Source: Chitinophaga terrae (ex Kim and Jung 2007)
GTDB lineage: Bacteria > Bacteroidota > Bacteroidia > Chitinophagales > Chitinophagaceae
NCBI RefSeq assembly: GCF_900107795.1
Contig: NZ_FNRL01000018.1
Coordinates: forward strand, 62,001 to 126,000
Length of the DNA: 64,000 nt
Direction: 5' to 3'
Shown here: positions 33,417 through 41,778 of the stretch, piece after piece
Position numbering within the stretch: the stretch's first letter is position 1
Layout of the letters: the number at the start of each line of letters is the position of its first letter
The notes under the pieces: model-generated
The model's database searches: none
What the model was told of the DNA's origin: nothing
What the model saw: only the letters and a program-made list of their open reading frames with translations
Position numbers and translations under genes: made by a program

Positions 33417-35600
33417 ATGAAAAAGATAATAACCTACTTGTTTAGCCTGGTGTTGCTGGCTGCCGTCGGGATGCTGGAAGCATGCAGGAAAAATGATCCG
33501 CCTTTGGCGAAGCCGATAGTTGTGAGCAGTTTTTATCCTAACAGCGGTAATGCCGGTACGCTGGTAACCATCCTGGGAACAGGGCTGCCGGCGGATGGCA
33601 AGGTAATGTTCGGCGATATAGCGGCAGATATACTGAGCCAGAATGATACGGCCATGGTTGTAAGGGCGCCTGAGAACGGGCAGACCGGCAAACTTGCACT
33701 GGTTGCCGCCAACAAAACAATAGAGATCGGCAACTATACCTACCAGGCTTTGAGCGTGCGCAGTTTCTTTCCGCAGAACGGACCAGCGGGCATGCATATA
33801 CGAATAAGCGGAGCAGGATTTGGCAATACCGCTTCTCCCGCTGAAGTGAAGATCAACGGCGTAAGCGCAACAGTTGTGAGCGTAAGCGATACCCTGATCG
33901 TGGCGGAGATACCCGAAAAAGCCGGCAGCGGTCCTGTAACGGTGATTGTGGATGGCAAGAGTTCATCGGGCGCTGTATTCCGTTTCCAGTCAATTACGAC
34001 AGTCAAACCCCTGACAGGCGGACCAGGTACGAAAGTGACCATCAGCGGTTCAGGATTTGAAGCGCTTGCGGCAGGCAATACGGTTGATTTCAATGGCAAA
34101 CCGGCACAGGTGCTGGAAGCGTCAGAATCCCGCTTAGTGGTAGTGGCGCCGGCGGCAATTACCACCGGTCCTTTATCCGTGACCGTTAATGGCCAGAAAA
34201 CGCCGGGTCCTGTTTTTACCATCGTACCCTTCCCCACCATCGACCTGGTGACGCCGCTCAGCGGGCCTAAAGGAATGGAGATGACCATTACAGGACTGAA
34301 CTTCAGTAAAGAAACAGATGAAAATATTGTCACTATCAACGGTGTAGCGGTACCGGTTAAAACAGCTACCGCGAATAAACTGACGTTGACGCTTCCCGGA
34401 GGCACCGGCACCGGGAAGGTGATCCTGTCTGTAAATGATCAGAAAGTAGAAGGACCGATATTCAAAGAGCAGAACCTCGGCATCCTGCAGGTGGTGCCGG
34501 CCAACGGCCTGGCAGGAACAAAAGTGACCATCAGCGGCGCCGGCTTCAGCACCGTGCCTTCCGAAAACATTGTAACATTCAATGGCGTTACGGCAACAGT
34601 GGAAAGCGCTACTGAAACCTCGCTGGTTGTAATAGCCCCTGCCAACCTTACCACCGGCGCACTTGTGGTACGCAGGGCTGCTTTGGAAGCTACAGCGCCG
34701 GCAGCTTTCCTTCGTGCAGGCGTTCAAACGCTGTATGGAGGACCGGGAACAGGCAGTTTCATCAACTATGCTTCTACCAGCATAGCGGTAGACTCTAAAG
34801 GGAACGTATATATTTCCAACCGCGCCGATGCCACTATAAGGAAGATCACTCCAACAGGCCAGGCTTCCGTATACGCCGGTATTCCGAATACTTTCGGAAC
34901 CAGGAACGGTCCTGTTGCGGAAGCTACATTTGGAAGCATCAGCAGCCTGGCAATTGACGCCAACGACAACATCTATGTTGCGGATAATTATGCAGGACCA
35001 ACGATCAGGAAAATTACGCCTGATGGCATTGTTTCCAACTTCAAAACCGGTTTGCCGAGAAGTGGGGTGCTTTTCCTGAACAAAGCAGGAGAAGTCTATA
35101 TCACCCAGTTATATGAAGGTATCCTAAAAGTATATGCTACCGGGGCCACTGAAAGGCTGTTTTCATACACGGCCAGCGATGTTTGTCGCCCGTCTGTCGA
35201 CGCTGCCGGTAATATCTATTTCTCGACAGATGATTACAATCCCTACCTGTCGATGGTTGGCGGCAACGGTACTTATACCTCGCAGTGGCTGGGAGGATCG
35301 GAAGGCTACCTGGATGGTCCCCGCTTGTCTGCGCAATTTGGCGCCGGGTTATCGGGCACCGTTATCGACCAGGAAGGCAACCTGCTGATCCTGGATAAAT
35401 GGAACTACGCAATCCGCAGGTACAACTTCTTAACCGGTGAAGTAACCACTATGATGAAGCTATCGTATGGGTTTGCCGACGGAAGTTTTGAAGAGGCAAA
35501 AATGGGAGCAGGCGTATCAGGTATGGCCCAGGGCAAAGATGGAGGTATCTATCTCCTTGACGGCAACAATGGGGCGGTTCGCAAAGTGTTCTTACGATAG
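33417..35600 (+). CDS. IPT/TIG and NHL-repeat lipoprotein
   Basis: 727 residues; lipobox LEAC at Cys23. Five IPT/TIG immunoglobulin-like domains follow one another (each starting with a phrase like FYPNSGNAGTLVTILGTG or VVPANGLAGTKVTISGAG, about 85 residues apart). Then come NHL beta-propeller repeats from about residue 440 (SIAVDSKGNVYISNRADATIRKIT, LAIDANDNIYVADN, VIDQEGNLLILDK). A five-domain stalk carrying a propeller would project a binding surface away from the membrane. Last gene of the operon, ten bases after the Oar-like receptor gene and followed by a strong terminator. Confidence 0.9.
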   Translation: MKKIITYLFSLVLLAAVGMLEACRKNDPPLAKPIVVSSFYPNSGNAGTLVTILGTGLPADGKVMFGDIAADILSQNDTAMVVRAPENGQTGKLALVAANKTIEIGNYTYQALSVRSFFPQNGPAGMHIRISGAGFGNTASPAEVKINGVSATVVSVSDTLIVAEIPEKAGSGPVTVIVDGKSSSGAVFRFQSITTVKPLTGGPGTKVTISGSGFEALAAGNTVDFNGKPAQVLEASESRLVVVAPAAITTGPLSVTVNGQKTPGPVFTIVPFPTIDLVTPLSGPKGMEMTITGLNFSKETDENIVTINGVAVPVKTATANKLTLTLPGGTGTGKVILSVNDQKVEGPIFKEQNLGILQVVPANGLAGTKVTISGAGFSTVPSENIVTFNGVTATVESATETSLVVIAPANLTTGALVVRRAALEATAPAAFLRAGVQTLYGGPGTGSFINYASTSIAVDSKGNVYISNRADATIRKITPTGQASVYAGIPNTFGTRNGPVAEATFGSISSLAIDANDNIYVADNYAGPTIRKITPDGIVSNFKTGLPRSGVLFLNKAGEVYITQLYEGILKVYATGATERLFSYTASDVCRPSVDAAGNIYFSTDDYNPYLSMVGGNGTYTSQWLGGSEGYLDGPRLSAQFGAGLSGTVIDQEGNLLILDKWNYAIRRYNFLTGEVTTMMKLSYGFADGSFEEAKMGAGVSGMAQGKDGGIYLLDGNNGAVRKVFLR

Positions 35601-35640
35601 TATTATCACTGAATCTTAGTAATATATCCGATAAACGTTT

Positions 35641-35668
35641 CCCCGTCTGTTCCCAGACGGGGTTTTTT
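35641..35668 (+). terminator. Terminator at the end of the FAS1/TonB operon
   Basis: CCCCGTCTG and CAGACGGGG form a nine-base stem with a TTCC loop, followed by six T residues. A textbook intrinsic terminator 40 bases after the last gene. Confidence 0.93.
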
Positions 35669-35685
35669 ATTCAGATAAATTCAGG

Positions 35686-36192
35686 TCACCCGCGGCGCAG
35701 GTTCATTAACTTGATACATAGCGGGATAAGCCCCAGTGAAATAGCAATGAATATGGCTACGCGGATGTAGTTAAGCAATTGCCACAGTGAAGTTTTACTC
35801 ACCAGGTTTTGGGCAACCGACTGTGTTTCGGCTATTTTCTGGAAGTTGATGATGTTAGGCGCAAAGAAAGCCAGTGTCCAAACCCTTACAGCAATGTGAA
35901 AGGCGAATAATACCAGCAGCCAGTTCCGGGCGAAATCAATTTTCCAGCAAAATATGAGGGCCAATATAAAGGTCACTTCATGTAATGAATGAAATACGAT
36001 CCAGAAATTTTTCAGGCTGGCGCCCCTGCCGTCTAATAATAATTTGAAATTGGCCGGCGGCGCATCTGTCCATTTAGGCACGAATACAAGCGTTTCAAAT
36101 ATCTGCGCCCCGTTCATGAGGAAGTAGACAAGCGTTGTGATATACAGCCATGCTTCAGCTCTTGTCAGGTAATTGGTTGTAATGTTATCCAT
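35686..36192 (-). CDS. Small four-helix membrane protein
   Basis: 168 residues with about four predicted membrane helices (near 14-33, 66-84, 88-110 and 138-162). No signal peptide or catalytic motif is certain. Length and topology resemble DUF1772-type proteins, but I do not see a decisive match. Divergent from a MarR regulator, with an excellent promoter and a 14-bp palindrome at its predicted start site, so it is probably the target of that regulator. Confidence 0.6.
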   Translation of the reverse strand: MDNITTNYLTRAEAWLYITTLVYFLMNGAQIFETLVFVPKWTDAPPANFKLLLDGRGASLKNFWIVFHSLHEVTFILALIFCWKIDFARNWLLVLFAFHIAVRVWTLAFFAPNIINFQKIAETQSVAQNLVSKTSLWQLLNYIRVAIFIAISLGLIPLCIKLMNLRRG

Positions 36193-36245
36193 TATTTAAC
36201 TGGTTTTATAATTATATCAATTCCGTTGTATTTTTATAGATAATA

Positions 36246-36259
36246 CATCTATTTAGATG
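36246..36259. promoter_or_regulatory. Palindromic MarR-type operator
   Basis: CATCTATTTAGATG is a perfect inverted repeat (six-base arms, TT centre). It directly follows the -7 box of the leftward promoter, so bound protein would block transcription start. A looser relative, TTAGATTTACATCCAA, lies at 36309-36324 near the MarR start codon. Confidence 0.65.
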
Positions 36260-36290
36260 CAAAAATAAACAAACAGGTGATTTTGTCAAA
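36260..36290 (-). promoter_or_regulatory. Promoter of the four-helix membrane protein gene
   Basis: On the minus strand TTTG (36290-36287), a 19-base spacer and TATTTTTG (36267-36260) match the Bacteroidota promoter consensus in both boxes and in spacing. One of the two best promoters in the window. Confidence 0.75.
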
Positions 36291-36336
36291 TTTTTCGTCC
36301 ATATTTCATTAGATTTACATCCAATCCGATATAATA

Positions 36337-37044
36337 ATGAGTGAACTTGTTAAACTGATCAGCGCCTGGGAAGAGTATTCCCAAAAGAATTCATCCGTTA
36401 CGGCAACAGACTTCTGCATGTATTTTTTGGCTAAAGAAAGCAACAACCAGTTGTTCAGCGGGCTTACGCCTCCCGACCTCGACACCGTATTTGCAAAACT
36501 GGTAGGCAGGCTGGCGGGCATGCACCGCGTGTATCTGAAAATGGCGTTGCAGGAAATACCGGGATTTGACCTGGAGTGGTTCTATTTCCTTAACTCTATT
36601 TACCAGATGAAAGAAGTAAAGAAAACCCAGGTGATACAGTACAACTTTACAGAACAGACCACGGGCATCGATATTCTCAATAAACTAAAAAACCTTGGGT
36701 ATATCGCAGAGCGAACAGACCCTGACGATAAAAGGGCCAAACTGGTAGGTATAACAAAAGCCGGCGAGAAAATGCTGTTCAGGCTTTACCAGCTTTTATA
36801 CAAACCTAACCTGCTGATGTATCATGGCATCGATCCGAAAGACAAACAAGTGATCATCAACCTGCTGAAAGACACGGAGCACACGCACCAGGAATTGCTA
36901 TCCGGCGCCCGGAATAAAACCCTGGATGATCTGCTGTTGGAGGTATTGGGAGAAGAAAAACTTGCACAGGCGGAAGCGGAACAGGAAAAGCGAGTGGCTG
37001 CATTTTCGGGAACCAAACAACATAAGAGGGAAAAGAAACCGTAG
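36337..37044 (+). CDS. MarR-family transcriptional regulator
   Basis: 235 residues, longer than the usual 140-170. The winged helix is in the middle (IYQMKEVKKTQVIQYNFTEQTTGIDILNKLKNLGYIAERTDPDDKRAKLVGITKAGEKM, with the family's DPDDKRA wing). The first 60 residues form an added helical part, and the C-terminus ends in a long charged helix rich in Lys, Glu and Gln. Divergent from the four-helix membrane protein gene, whose promoter carries a palindrome. Its stop lies eight bases from that of the convergent chrA gene. Confidence 0.85.
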   Translation: MSELVKLISAWEEYSQKNSSVTATDFCMYFLAKESNNQLFSGLTPPDLDTVFAKLVGRLAGMHRVYLKMALQEIPGFDLEWFYFLNSIYQMKEVKKTQVIQYNFTEQTTGIDILNKLKNLGYIAERTDPDDKRAKLVGITKAGEKMLFRLYQLLYKPNLLMYHGIDPKDKQVIINLLKDTEHTHQELLSGARNKTLDDLLLEVLGEEKLAQAEAEQEKRVAAFSGTKQHKREKKP

Positions 37045-37051
37045 CATGAGG

Positions 37052-38224
37052 CTACAGCATGGTTTTCAATAACAATCCTAACGCCGCCGCTATCAATATC
37101 ACCACAGGCTCCGGCGTCTTCTTCATCTTCCATAATACAACTATGGTGGCCAGGGCAATTATGACAGTATAAAAGTCGGTAAGCGATCGCCGCGCCAATA
37201 CGATAACTGCACCGGAAATAGCGCCGATAGCCGCCGCTGTTACGCCATCCACAAACGCTTTGATGCCGGGATGCCTGCCGTACTTCCTGAAATAAGGCGC
37301 CGGCAAAACAGTGAACAGGTAACAAGGGAAGAAAGTAGCAAATGCAGCTACCGAAGCCCCCTGCAAACCAGCCGTCAGGTAACCGATAAAACCCACTGTG
37401 ATAACCACCGGGCCAGGCGTGATCATCGCCACCGCCACAGCATCTACGAACTGTTGCTCGTTCAGCCATCCATACTCTTTCACTACCCCGCCATATAGAA
37501 ATGGTACAATAGCCAACCCGCTTCCAAATACAAACGCTCCTGCTTTCGTGAAATACCAGAATAACTGGCTCAGCTTCCCCCCGGAAACGCCGGTAGTTGT
37601 ACTCCATAACAATGGAAAGAACAGCGATTTCGACGCCACTTCACCTTTTCGTATCAGCGGCATTTTCTTTGGCGGCGTTTTTATCAGCCAGTAGATCACG
37701 CCTGAACCCAGGAACAGCCAGACGTTCTCATTCTCTTTCCAAACCGTGTAAACTGCCGCTACGAGGTAAATAGCCATCAGCAGGTAGTTATGACCAATTG
37801 ATTTCTTAGTGAGCTTAAATGCACTCATAGCTATTATGCCGATCACCGCAGCCCCTACGCCGTAAAACACTGCCTGCATCCACGGAATGCCCTGCCATAA
37901 AGTATATACATAACCCAGCGCTACTACCATAAAAAAAGAAGGCAGTACAAATGCCAATCCCGCCAGCGTAGCGCCCAGCAAACGGTAATGCACATACCCC
38001 ATATAAATCCCCAGCTGCGCTGCCAACGGTCCCGGCGCCAGTTGAGCCAATGCAAGGCCTTCTTTATAATCTTCTTCCGTAATCCATTTTTTATTTTCAA
38101 CAAGATCCCTATGCATGTAGCCAGCCAATGCAACAGGCCCGCCAAAACCCCAGGTTCCCAATTTTAAAAAATAGATAATAAGGTCCCGCAACTTATACGG
38201 AGCGGTTGATTGATTGTTTTCCAT
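37052..38224 (-). CDS. chrA: Chromate transporter ChrA (two-domain type)
   Basis: 390 residues from ATG at 38224; the longer frame begins with a TTG three codons earlier. About ten membrane helices in two homologous halves, each with the ChrA signature. In the first half, LGTWGFGGPVALAGYMHRDLVENKKWIT and LAQLAPGPLAAQLGIYMGY. In the second, AGAFVFGSGLAIVPFLYGGVVKEYGWLN and VAMITPGPVVITVGFIGYL. It exports chromate or a related oxyanion across the inner membrane. It is the last gene of a leftward cluster with DUF1259 and a ChrB-AraC fusion, which supports the chromate assignment. Confidence 0.92.
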   Translation of the reverse strand: MENNQSTAPYKLRDLIIYFLKLGTWGFGGPVALAGYMHRDLVENKKWITEEDYKEGLALAQLAPGPLAAQLGIYMGYVHYRLLGATLAGLAFVLPSFFMVVALGYVYTLWQGIPWMQAVFYGVGAAVIGIIAMSAFKLTKKSIGHNYLLMAIYLVAAVYTVWKENENVWLFLGSGVIYWLIKTPPKKMPLIRKGEVASKSLFFPLLWSTTTGVSGGKLSQLFWYFTKAGAFVFGSGLAIVPFLYGGVVKEYGWLNEQQFVDAVAVAMITPGPVVITVGFIGYLTAGLQGASVAAFATFFPCYLFTVLPAPYFRKYGRHPGIKAFVDGVTAAAIGAISGAVIVLARRSLTDFYTVIIALATIVVLWKMKKTPEPVVILIAAALGLLLKTML

Positions 38225-38305
38225 ACTCCGCAAGTTCTCATTCAGTTTATCAAAAAACTAGAATGAAAAAGAAGGTTTTGATCATTCTTTACTTTTTTGC
38301 AAAAA

Positions 38306-39268
38306 TTACCTGGCTTTGTTAGCCGTCTGATCCAACGCAGCTTTCAACCCCTTTGCCAGTTTCTCCGCCGGTCCTACGCCCCAATAGTGTAAAAAGAAGA
38401 TACGAGGTTGCTCATGTACCATATGATTGTGCACGGCTACTACTTCAATACCGTTTTCTATCAACGCCCTAATCACGGGTTCTACTTCATTTTCCAGCAT
38501 AGTGAAATCGCCTGCTACCGCAGCTTTATCGTCTGTGCCCTGCCAGGCCGCCCAGGTATTGAACCCCATAAAGGCGCTTACAGGTATCCCATGTTCCTGC
38601 AGCGGCACATCGGGGCGGCCAATGGTGTATTTATACACTCCTTTATTCCACTCTCCTTTCTGCCCTATAAGACTGTCGAGACGCGCTATATGAATGGTAT
38701 TTTCAACGCTGTCGGCTTTCGCTTGTTTGGGGTCCTCTCCCCTTGCTTCTTTTACTTTATCGAAGGTGGCCTTTGTACCGGCAGCTACTTTGCCCAGGTC
38801 GCCCTTGCCATCAATGTGCATAAACATAATATCAGGATGGTTCCGGACGAAGTGGTTATGGATGGCAGTAATGGCAAACCCCTGGCGGATCACTTCCTGC
38901 TGTACGGGCGCCAGGTCTGTTTCGGTTACAACAATATCTCCCATTACCATTATGCTGTCGTTGCAGGGTGTGAAGGCCGCCCAGCTGCTTAGTCCCATGG
39001 CCGGGATAATTTTAAACCCATCTACGGTAACATGCAGGTCGTGCTGCGGTACGGTAATTTTGTATTCGTTATTCTTTGACACTCCTTTCATGCCTGTCAG
39101 TTCTTCAATTTTCTGAACATCCAGTTTGTTGCTGCCGGGAGGACATAAAATATTATTGCGTTTATTACTGGCTGTATCGGCGCCGGGGGCAGTTGAATGG
39201 TTGCAGGCAGATGCCAGCGCCATAGCGAAGAAGGCGCTAAAGAGAAAGCAGGAACTTATACATTTCAT
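38306..39268 (-). CDS. DUF1259 (LppY/LpqO-type) lipoprotein
   Basis: 320 residues from MKCISSCFLF, with lipobox ASAC at Cys22; the longer frame adds 14 residues ahead of the signal. Two tandem copies of the DUF1259 domain are visible, each with a GLSSWAAF or GFNTWAAW phrase and a closing HNH motif (AIHNHFVRNHPDIMFMHIDG, AVHNHMVHEQPRIFFLHYWG). The histidine clusters suggest metal or oxyanion binding, though no function is established. It sits between the ChrB-AraC gene and chrA (gaps 87 and 81 bp), so it is likely part of the chromate response, perhaps as an envelope binding protein. Confidence 0.85.
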   Translation of the reverse strand: MKCISSCFLFSAFFAMALASACNHSTAPGADTASNKRNNILCPPGSNKLDVQKIEELTGMKGVSKNNEYKITVPQHDLHVTVDGFKIIPAMGLSSWAAFTPCNDSIMVMGDIVVTETDLAPVQQEVIRQGFAITAIHNHFVRNHPDIMFMHIDGKGDLGKVAAGTKATFDKVKEARGEDPKQAKADSVENTIHIARLDSLIGQKGEWNKGVYKYTIGRPDVPLQEHGIPVSAFMGFNTWAAWQGTDDKAAVAGDFTMLENEVEPVIRALIENGIEVVAVHNHMVHEQPRIFFLHYWGVGPAEKLAKGLKAALDQTANKAR

Positions 39269-39355
39269 AACAAGTGTATTACAGGTTGTGCTGCCTGCAA
39301 TTTCCTGCACTTTGATACTATAAAATAGAACAAAAACTAAGGTTTGGCCTGTTTT

Positions 39356-40198
39356 TTACTTTTTTGCCAGGCCTTTTTTATAGGCAGAAGGGCTTTTACC
39401 GGTAAACTTCTTGAAAATACGCGTAAAATGGCTCTGGTCTGAGAACCCTGTCAGGTAAGCGATTTCAGTCAGTGAATGTTCTGTAGTGTTCAATAATTGA
39501 ATTGCCTTATCTATACGCAGTTTACGGATATAATCGCCGAACGACAGATCATCAAAGTATTTGGAGAACTCGCGCGACAGGTAAGCCGGGTGCACCTGCA
39601 AGGTTTCTGACAATCCTTTCAGGCTCAGATTCAGGTTGGTATCTATCTGGTCCTGGATGATCTCTTTCAGTTCCTTTGCCCATGCAGGTATTTTCCTGCT
39701 GCTTTTTTCCTGTTGCAGGTACTTATTGAAAATATCCAGCAACTGGTTTTCAAACGGCTGTTGCGTGTGCTTCACCTGTTGCAGGTGTTTGGCCCAGCTG
39801 TATAAAGCATCGTACAGCCACATACCTTTTTCCAGCAGTGCATAATCGTCTGGTTCATTATAGGCAAGACCCGCGGAGATAGCCCATAACCCTGATGCCT
39901 GGCTGGCCAGATCGTGCCTGTCGGTATCGGCTCCCCTGACGATCGGCGCCAGCACCTGCACTGCCGGGTCGTTGATCTTGTGTTTTTTTATGATGTAATC
40001 GAAGGTGCACTGGTCGGCGTAGTGCGTATACTCAACGCCTGGAATATCGAAGGGAATGGCATTTTCAGCCGCAGCTTTCTCCAGTACCTCTTCAAATGGT
40101 ACATAGATAAACCGGGCATCTGCATCCACAAACCTGCGTATTAACCAGGGGCAGGCAAGGCGATCAATTTTCGGACGTTCGCGGGTGATCCATTTCAT
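39356..40198 (-). CDS. ChrB C-terminal-domain/AraC fusion regulator
   Basis: 280 residues from MKWITRERPKIDRLACPWLIRR, the conserved beginning of the ChrB C-terminal (Chrome_Resist) domain; ATG 40234 and GTG 40255 are in-frame alternatives. The first 150 residues are this domain (DIPGVEYTH, CTFDYIIKKH, IVRGADTDRHDLA with likely Asp/His/Cys ligands). The last 110 residues are an AraC-type double HTH (LSLKGLSETLQVHPAYLSREFSKYF and LTEIAYLTGFSDQSHFTRIFKKFTGKSPSAYKKG). So the chromate-sensing part is joined to an AraC output instead of the usual ChrB N-terminal region. It probably controls the DUF1259 and chrA genes downstream. Confidence 0.88.
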   Translation of the reverse strand: MKWITRERPKIDRLACPWLIRRFVDADARFIYVPFEEVLEKAAAENAIPFDIPGVEYTHYADQCTFDYIIKKHKINDPAVQVLAPIVRGADTDRHDLASQASGLWAISAGLAYNEPDDYALLEKGMWLYDALYSWAKHLQQVKHTQQPFENQLLDIFNKYLQQEKSSRKIPAWAKELKEIIQDQIDTNLNLSLKGLSETLQVHPAYLSREFSKYFDDLSFGDYIRKLRIDKAIQLLNTTEHSLTEIAYLTGFSDQSHFTRIFKKFTGKSPSAYKKGLAKK

Positions 40199-40345
40199 AC
40201 CTGAAAGATAACCCGGATTTTCATTTTTCTGCATCTTCAATTTGCGGACGAACACCGGCTGGCAGCGGAGATAAAATTTCTGAGAGCCAGGAATTTGTCG
40301 TAATATTCCTCTTTAAATTCCACTACAGCAATTATTAACCAAAGC

Positions 40346-40353
40346 TAACTTTG
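40346..40353 (+). promoter_or_regulatory. Predicted -7 box very close to the start codon of the transmembrane HTH-like protein
   Basis: TAACTTTG fits TAnnTTTG but ends only eight bases before the ATG at 40362. If real, the mRNA would have almost no leader. No -33 TTTG at the right distance, so this could be a chance match. Confidence 0.35.
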
Positions 40354-40361
40354 TAGATATC

Positions 40362-41735
40362 ATGGATGAAGTAAGGGACAGAAGGTATATAAAGGAAATT
40401 ATTAATGAATATACCACCCGCTTTGTTGCCTGGGGCCCGCCAGACTCCTGGGACCTTGATCAATTCAAGACGCTGGAAAACATGATACAGGAGGCAACAA
40501 ATGTTACCGTGAATGCCAATACCCTTAAAAGATTTTTTCAGCAACGCACCGGCAACCCGCAGCTAGCCACCAGGGACGCCCTCTGCAGCCTTCTTGGTTA
40601 TGCCGGTTATACCGATTTCGTTATAAAAAAAACAAGGACAGTGGAAGCTGCCGCAGCTGAACCTGCCCAGGAAAAAATACAGGAGAAACAGGAAAAAGCA
40701 ATGGACACGCCGGCGCCTCCTCCGGTTGCAACAACACCAAAACCTACGACGCCGGAGAAAACAGCGAATTCCAGCCGCCTGTACATCTACCTGCTTTCAG
40801 GCCTGCTGCTTGTTGTATGCGGTTACCTGCTGTATACCCTGAAAATAAAGGAAATGTATACCGACTACCTGCTGTCGAAGATCGAATTTTCTGTTTCCAA
40901 CCCGAAAGGCGCCAACCCGTTAACTGTCACCTTCTCCTATAATATTCCCGCTCCCCTGCTTAAGAACATCAAACTGGTATATGAAGAAGCGAATGGAGAT
41001 ACCGCGGAAAAGCACCTGGCAAGGAACGTTGGCAAAGTAAATGCAACCTATATACAGGAAGGCGATGGCAAATGCATATTGGAGTATAACGGTCGCGCAA
41101 TCAAGACCCTTACAATAGAAAACCGCAAACAAGGTTGGTCTGTTTATACCCGGAACGAACGTAAAGGAATTTTCAGAACACTCCCCATCAGTGAAGCATA
41201 CAACAAAGAAGGCTATGCCAGCCTGCCGCTGGACAGCGTTGTGCCGGAAGCCCGGCCTGGACATCTATTTGTGAGCTATGTATATTATAAAGAGAAACTG
41301 GTAGATGGAGATAATTTTATTTATGAAGCCAGGGTGCGCAATTCAGCTAAAGATTATGCAATTCCACGTTCCGATGTAATGATGTACATCCTTTCCAGCA
41401 CCGGCATGCACGGGTTTGCATTGAATGAAGCAGGTTTTGCATATATTAAATTCATCAGCAGCGAAAAGATGATAAAGGGAGATGAATTTAACCTGAGCAA
41501 TTTCAACTTCAACGCATCTGAATGGCACGTTATGGGTATCAGGGTAGAAAACAAAAAATCCAGCTTCTATCTCGACGGGCAAAAAATATACAGCCTCGAC
41601 TACACAACGCCTATCGGCATGGCCAACGAACTGATCCTGCGGTTTAAAGGATGCGGGGCGGTAGATTATGTGAAGATCACCAAACTGGATGGACAACCGG
41701 TTTACGAACAGAATTTTGACCAGGTCCTGCAATAA
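40362..41735 (+). CDS. Transmembrane protein with HTH-like N-terminus, PKD-like and LamG-like periplasmic part
   Basis: 457 residues. The N-terminal 90 residues (LENMIQEATNVTVNANTLKRFFQQ...TRDALCSLLGYAGYTDFV) have the pattern of a small DNA-binding-like domain seen at the start of several Bacteroidota membrane proteins. A Pro/Lys-rich linker, then one membrane helix at about 143-163 (LYIYLLSGLLLVVCGYLLYTL). Outside the membrane are a PKD-like beta-sandwich (about 175-260, FSVSNPKGANPLTVTFSYNIPAP) and a concanavalin/LamG-like domain (about 265-455, ending WHVMGIRVENKKSSFYLDG...VDYVKITKLDG). It resembles a one-component ToxR-like sensor for a sugar ligand. It converges on the polysaccharide-utilisation operon and is a candidate regulator of it. 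Confidence 0.65.
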   Translation: MDEVRDRRYIKEIINEYTTRFVAWGPPDSWDLDQFKTLENMIQEATNVTVNANTLKRFFQQRTGNPQLATRDALCSLLGYAGYTDFVIKKTRTVEAAAAEPAQEKIQEKQEKAMDTPAPPPVATTPKPTTPEKTANSSRLYIYLLSGLLLVVCGYLLYTLKIKEMYTDYLLSKIEFSVSNPKGANPLTVTFSYNIPAPLLKNIKLVYEEANGDTAEKHLARNVGKVNATYIQEGDGKCILEYNGRAIKTLTIENRKQGWSVYTRNERKGIFRTLPISEAYNKEGYASLPLDSVVPEARPGHLFVSYVYYKEKLVDGDNFIYEARVRNSAKDYAIPRSDVMMYILSSTGMHGFALNEAGFAYIKFISSEKMIKGDEFNLSNFNFNASEWHVMGIRVENKKSSFYLDGQKIYSLDYTTPIGMANELILRFKGCGAVDYVKITKLDGQPVYEQNFDQVLQ

Positions 41736-41778
41736 GAGTTTCAGCACGGCTTTCGCAGAAAGACGGCACAAACCTAAA

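Noticed and set aside
18419..35668. Phage, transposon or secretion-system origin for the FAS1/TonB operon
   Set aside because: No integrase, transposase, terminal repeat, tRNA boundary or secretion ATPase is present. The genes look like ordinary Bacteroidota envelope genes.
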